Below are positions 61,928 through 64,000 of a DNA stretch of 64,000 nucleotides, piece by piece (within the stretch, counting starts at the first letter, position 1; every line of letters starts with the position of its first letter). The stretch spans positions 1-64,000 of the forward strand of contig NZ_JADNBB010000025.1 of the NCBI RefSeq assembly GCF_015550595.1, in the 5' to 3' direction. A model generated the notes under the pieces. It had not been told where the DNA came from, searched no databases, and saw only the letters and a list, made by a program, of their open reading frames with translations. Position numbers and translations under genes: made by a program. This stretch comes from Parabacteroides goldsteinii (GTDB lineage: Bacteria > Bacteroidota > Bacteroidia > Bacteroidales > Tannerellaceae).

Positions 61928-61969
61928 GTGTCGGAAATGTTCTTAACTTTGTATAAACATTTCCGACAC
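61928..61969. promoter_or_regulatory. 14-bp inverted repeat with an internal promoter, upstream of the Crp/Fnr gene
   Basis: GTGTCGGAAATGTT (61928-61941) and AACATTTCCGACAC (61956-61969) are perfect arms. The 14-base loop holds TAACTTTG (61944-61951), a TAnnTTTG promoter match, 31 bases before the Crp/Fnr ATG. It can act as the porin terminator and as an operator at the same time. Confidence 0.55.
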
Positions 61970-61982
61970 TAAATCTATACTG

Positions 61983-62648
61983 ATGGACATAACCGATATC
62001 TTTAAAATACCTCTGTTCAGGAATTTTACGCAGAAAATGCAAGAAGATTTTCTTGAAAACCTTGAGTATACGCTTGAAAACTATCCGAAAGGAAAAACTA
62101 TTATCCATCAGGGATCTCCCTGTCAGGCTATACATGTATTGTTGGAAGGCAAATTGAACGTTGATGTTGTCGATGTTTCCGGGGTGGAAGTCCGGGTAGA
62201 AGTAATCCAGGCCCCACGAACCTTTGCCACGCCTCATGTCTTTTCCGAAAAGAATCTTTTTCCCGCTACATTTTCTGTTGAGGAAGACGTCGTACTGATG
62301 AAGATAGCCAAAGACTCTTTTTTTAAGATGATGCATTCAATGCCTCTATTGCTCCATAACTTCCTATGTGTAAGTACGAGTTGTAATAAATGTACTATGA
62401 CTCGTCTCCGTGTATTGTCTTTTCGTGGAATCCGTAGCCGCTATATTTATTATTTATTGGATCATTTGAAAGAGGGAGAAGATATAGTGGATATGGAACA
62501 CAATCAGGTACAGTTAGCTGAATATTTCGGTGTAACGCGGCCGGCTCTATCTAAAGAAATAGGCAAACTGGTCGATAGTAATTTTATCAGTATTTCCCGT
62601 GGGAAAGTAAAAATATTGAATAAACAAGCCTTGATCAGTCTGCTTTAG
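61983..62648 (+). CDS. Crp/Fnr family transcriptional regulator
   Basis: 221 residues. N-terminal cyclic-nucleotide-like beta barrel (about 20-120, with GKTIIHQGSPCQAIHVLLEGKL), a long dimer helix, and a C-terminal winged HTH (QVQLAEYFGVTRPALSKEIGKL). There is no clear N-terminal iron-sulfur cysteine cluster as in Fnr; cysteines at about 132-140 (CVSTSCNKC) are possible ligands. Next to the Nrf cluster it probably senses nitrite, nitric oxide or redox state and controls nrf. Confidence 0.88.
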   Translation: MDITDIFKIPLFRNFTQKMQEDFLENLEYTLENYPKGKTIIHQGSPCQAIHVLLEGKLNVDVVDVSGVEVRVEVIQAPRTFATPHVFSEKNLFPATFSVEEDVVLMKIAKDSFFKMMHSMPLLLHNFLCVSTSCNKCTMTRLRVLSFRGIRSRYIYYLLDHLKEGEDIVDMEHNQVQLAEYFGVTRPALSKEIGKLVDSNFISISRGKVKILNKQALISLL

Positions 62649-62694
62649 ATTTCATATTATATATGTAGCCTTCTTGCAGAAACGAATAATATTG

Positions 62695-62703
62695 TACATT
62701 TGC
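62695..62703 (+). promoter_or_regulatory. -7 promoter element for the sigma54-type regulator
   Basis: TACATTTGC, a full TAnnTTTGC match, 24 bases before the ATG at 62728. Confidence 0.6.
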
Positions 62704-62727
62704 CGTTGTTTTCAGAAACCAAGCGAG

Positions 62728-64000
62728 ATGGGAAAAGTATTGATCATTGACGACGAGAAACAGATTTTAAATTTACTGTCACGTATTATTGAACTGGAGG
62801 GTTATGAAGTCCTTCAGGCTTCTTGTTGCAAAGCAGGATTAAAACAACTGGAGCAGTATAGTCCGGAAGTCGTATTGTGTGATGTTCGACTACCCGATGG
62901 AAGTGGCGTGGAGTTGGTTACAGAATTGAAGAAGTCGCGCCCTCTTTCTGAAGTGATCTTATTGACTGCACACGGGAATATACCGGATGGTGTGCAAGCT
63001 ATAAAGAACGGAGCCTTTGATTATATAACTAAAGGTGACGACAATAATAAAATTCTTCCATTGATCGCTAAGGCAACGGAAAAAGCAACGGCTGCCTATT
63101 GTTTGGCAAAAGTATCAAAATCTCCCGTAGGTCAACAGTATTCGTTTAATACAATTGTAGGAAAGTCTCCGGCTATTCAGGAAGCGATAGCATTGGCTCG
63201 TAAAGTAGCTCAGACCGATGTTCCCGTTTTGCTGACGGGCGAAACCGGTACAGGTAAAGAAGTCTTTGCACAATCCATCCATCAGGCTAGCAGTCGTCAG
63301 GGGAAAGCATTTGTTGCAATTAACTGTTCGTCTTTCAGTCGTGATTTGCTGGAGAGCGAAATGTTCGGCCATAAAGCAGGAGCATTTACCGGTGCTATGA
63401 AGGATACGAAAGGGTTATTTGAAGAAGCGAACGACGGAACGATCTTTTTGGATGAAATAGGTGAAATGGCTTTTGATTTGCAGGCTAAATTATTGCGTAT
63501 ACTCGAAACCGGTGAGTTTATAAAAATTGGAGATACACGTCCGGTCAAAGTAAATGTGCGTATAATAGCAGCCACAAACCGTGATCTGTCAAAGGAAATT
63601 GCCGAAGGACATTTTCGTGAAGATTTATTCTATCGTTTGTCAGTGTTTCAAATCCACCTGTCGCCGCTACGCGAACGCATTGAAGATATTCCGCTGCATA
63701 TAAAATCTTTTGTAGATTCTCTATCTGTCAAGATGGGAAAGATTATTCAAATTGTTTCACCTGAATATATCAATATTCTGAAACAACATAGTTGGAAAGG
63801 AAACGTGCGAGAGCTCCGCAATGTTGTTGAACGCAGCCTGATCATAGCCGATGGCAATACACTCACTCCAGAGTCACTCCCGTTAAACTTGCAGCATCCT
63901 GAAATGGCGAATTCCGACACTTATTCCGGCTTCGACTTGAGTGGAGTTGAAAAAATGCATATCCAAAAGGTTTTAAAGCATACAAACGGCAATAAAACCG
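62728..64000 (+). CDS. Sigma54-dependent response regulator (NtrC family), partial
   Basis: At least 424 codons; the window ends before the stop. Starts MGKVLIIDDEKQILNLL. Receiver domain (1-120) with acceptor Asp in VVLCDVRLPDGSG. AAA+ domain with Walker A GETGTGKE, the sigma54-contact loop GAFTGA and Walker B FLDEIGEM, then the arginine-finger region. The Fis-type HTH is just beginning at the window edge (GVEKMHIQKVLKHTNGNKT). The cognate kinase is probably beyond the window. It activates sigma54 promoters; targets unknown. Confidence 0.92.
   Translation, partial: MGKVLIIDDEKQILNLLSRIIELEGYEVLQASCCKAGLKQLEQYSPEVVLCDVRLPDGSGVELVTELKKSRPLSEVILLTAHGNIPDGVQAIKNGAFDYITKGDDNNKILPLIAKATEKATAAYCLAKVSKSPVGQQYSFNTIVGKSPAIQEAIALARKVAQTDVPVLLTGETGTGKEVFAQSIHQASSRQGKAFVAINCSSFSRDLLESEMFGHKAGAFTGAMKDTKGLFEEANDGTIFLDEIGEMAFDLQAKLLRILETGEFIKIGDTRPVKVNVRIIAATNRDLSKEIAEGHFREDLFYRLSVFQIHLSPLRERIEDIPLHIKSFVDSLSVKMGKIIQIVSPEYINILKQHSWKGNVRELRNVVERSLIIADGNTLTPESLPLNLQHPEMANSDTYSGFDLSGVEKMHIQKVLKHTNGNKT

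Overview
The window reads as chromosome of a gut Bacteroidales, most likely Parabacteroides or a close relative. This rests on two SusC/SusD pairs, Bacteroidetes-type promoters (TAnnTTTG at -7, seen before at least seven genes), HU-HIG and DUF6261 proteins, a CTnDOT-like conjugative element and an NrfHA respiratory cluster. The genus is an inference. No tRNA, rRNA or CRISPR array was found.

Layout. (1) 1-14.4 kb is accessory DNA: the tail of a CTnDOT-family integrative conjugative element (lysozyme remnant, DUF3873, PcfJ, PcfK and small proteins). Its lysozyme gene is split by an AT-rich mobile element at 155-8908. That element has long inverted terminal repeats, a 6-bp target duplication (ACACCG), three overlapping tyrosine recombinases (recombinase-in-trio, RIT, architecture) and a compact five-gene operon on the opposite strand: HTH regulator, DNA cytosine-5 methyltransferase, a protein with an N-terminal MORC/Hsp90-like GHKL ATPase and a C-terminal histidine kinase, a receiver-domain protein, and a small caspase-like (HG...C dyad) protein. 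This is the main candidate for an undescribed system: a mobile, methylation-linked phosphorelay that may trigger a caspase-like effector. A matching palindromic operator, GTAGTTGAG-N8-CTCAACTAC, sits at both inward-facing promoters, one for the recombinases and one for the operon. (2) 14.4-19.4 kb holds SusC/SusD pair 1. (3) 19.4-22.5 kb holds an HU-HIG protein and a VirE/VapE primase-helicase-like protein, with an iterated ATCTGYNAC motif on both sides of the latter. (4) 22.5-24.4 kb holds a MATE exporter and a REP-associated tyrosine transposase (RAYT) with three REP palindromes, one inside the RAYT gene and one forming the MATE C-terminus.

(5) 24.5-28.2 kb is an etfB-etfA-acyl-CoA dehydrogenase operon. 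(6) 28.4-36.6 kb holds SusC/SusD pair 2, an MFS/POT-like transporter and a glycoside-hydrolase-like lipoprotein. (7) 36.6-41.7 kb is housekeeping: gcvP, an MBL-fold hydrolase, rsmG and a DUF3298 lipoprotein. (8) 41.7-46.4 kb has a possible small RNA or attenuator, an OpuA/ProU-type glycine betaine ABC transporter and an SGNH hydrolase. (9) 46.6-50.4 kb has ferritin, a DUF4153 membrane protein, and an L-rhamnose mutarotase with a FucP-like sugar:H+ symporter.

(10) 50.4-55.2 kb has a repeat-rich leader, a DUF6261 protein, a hybrid histidine kinase with one degenerate receiver, and a small lipoprotein. (11) 55.4-64 kb has an OmpA-like lipoprotein divergent from nrfH-nrfA-resB-ccsA-porin (nitrite ammonification and its cytochrome c maturation), a Crp/Fnr regulator and a sigma54-type response regulator cut by the window end. 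A perfect 16-bp palindrome upstream of nrfH is a plausible operator for the Crp/Fnr protein.
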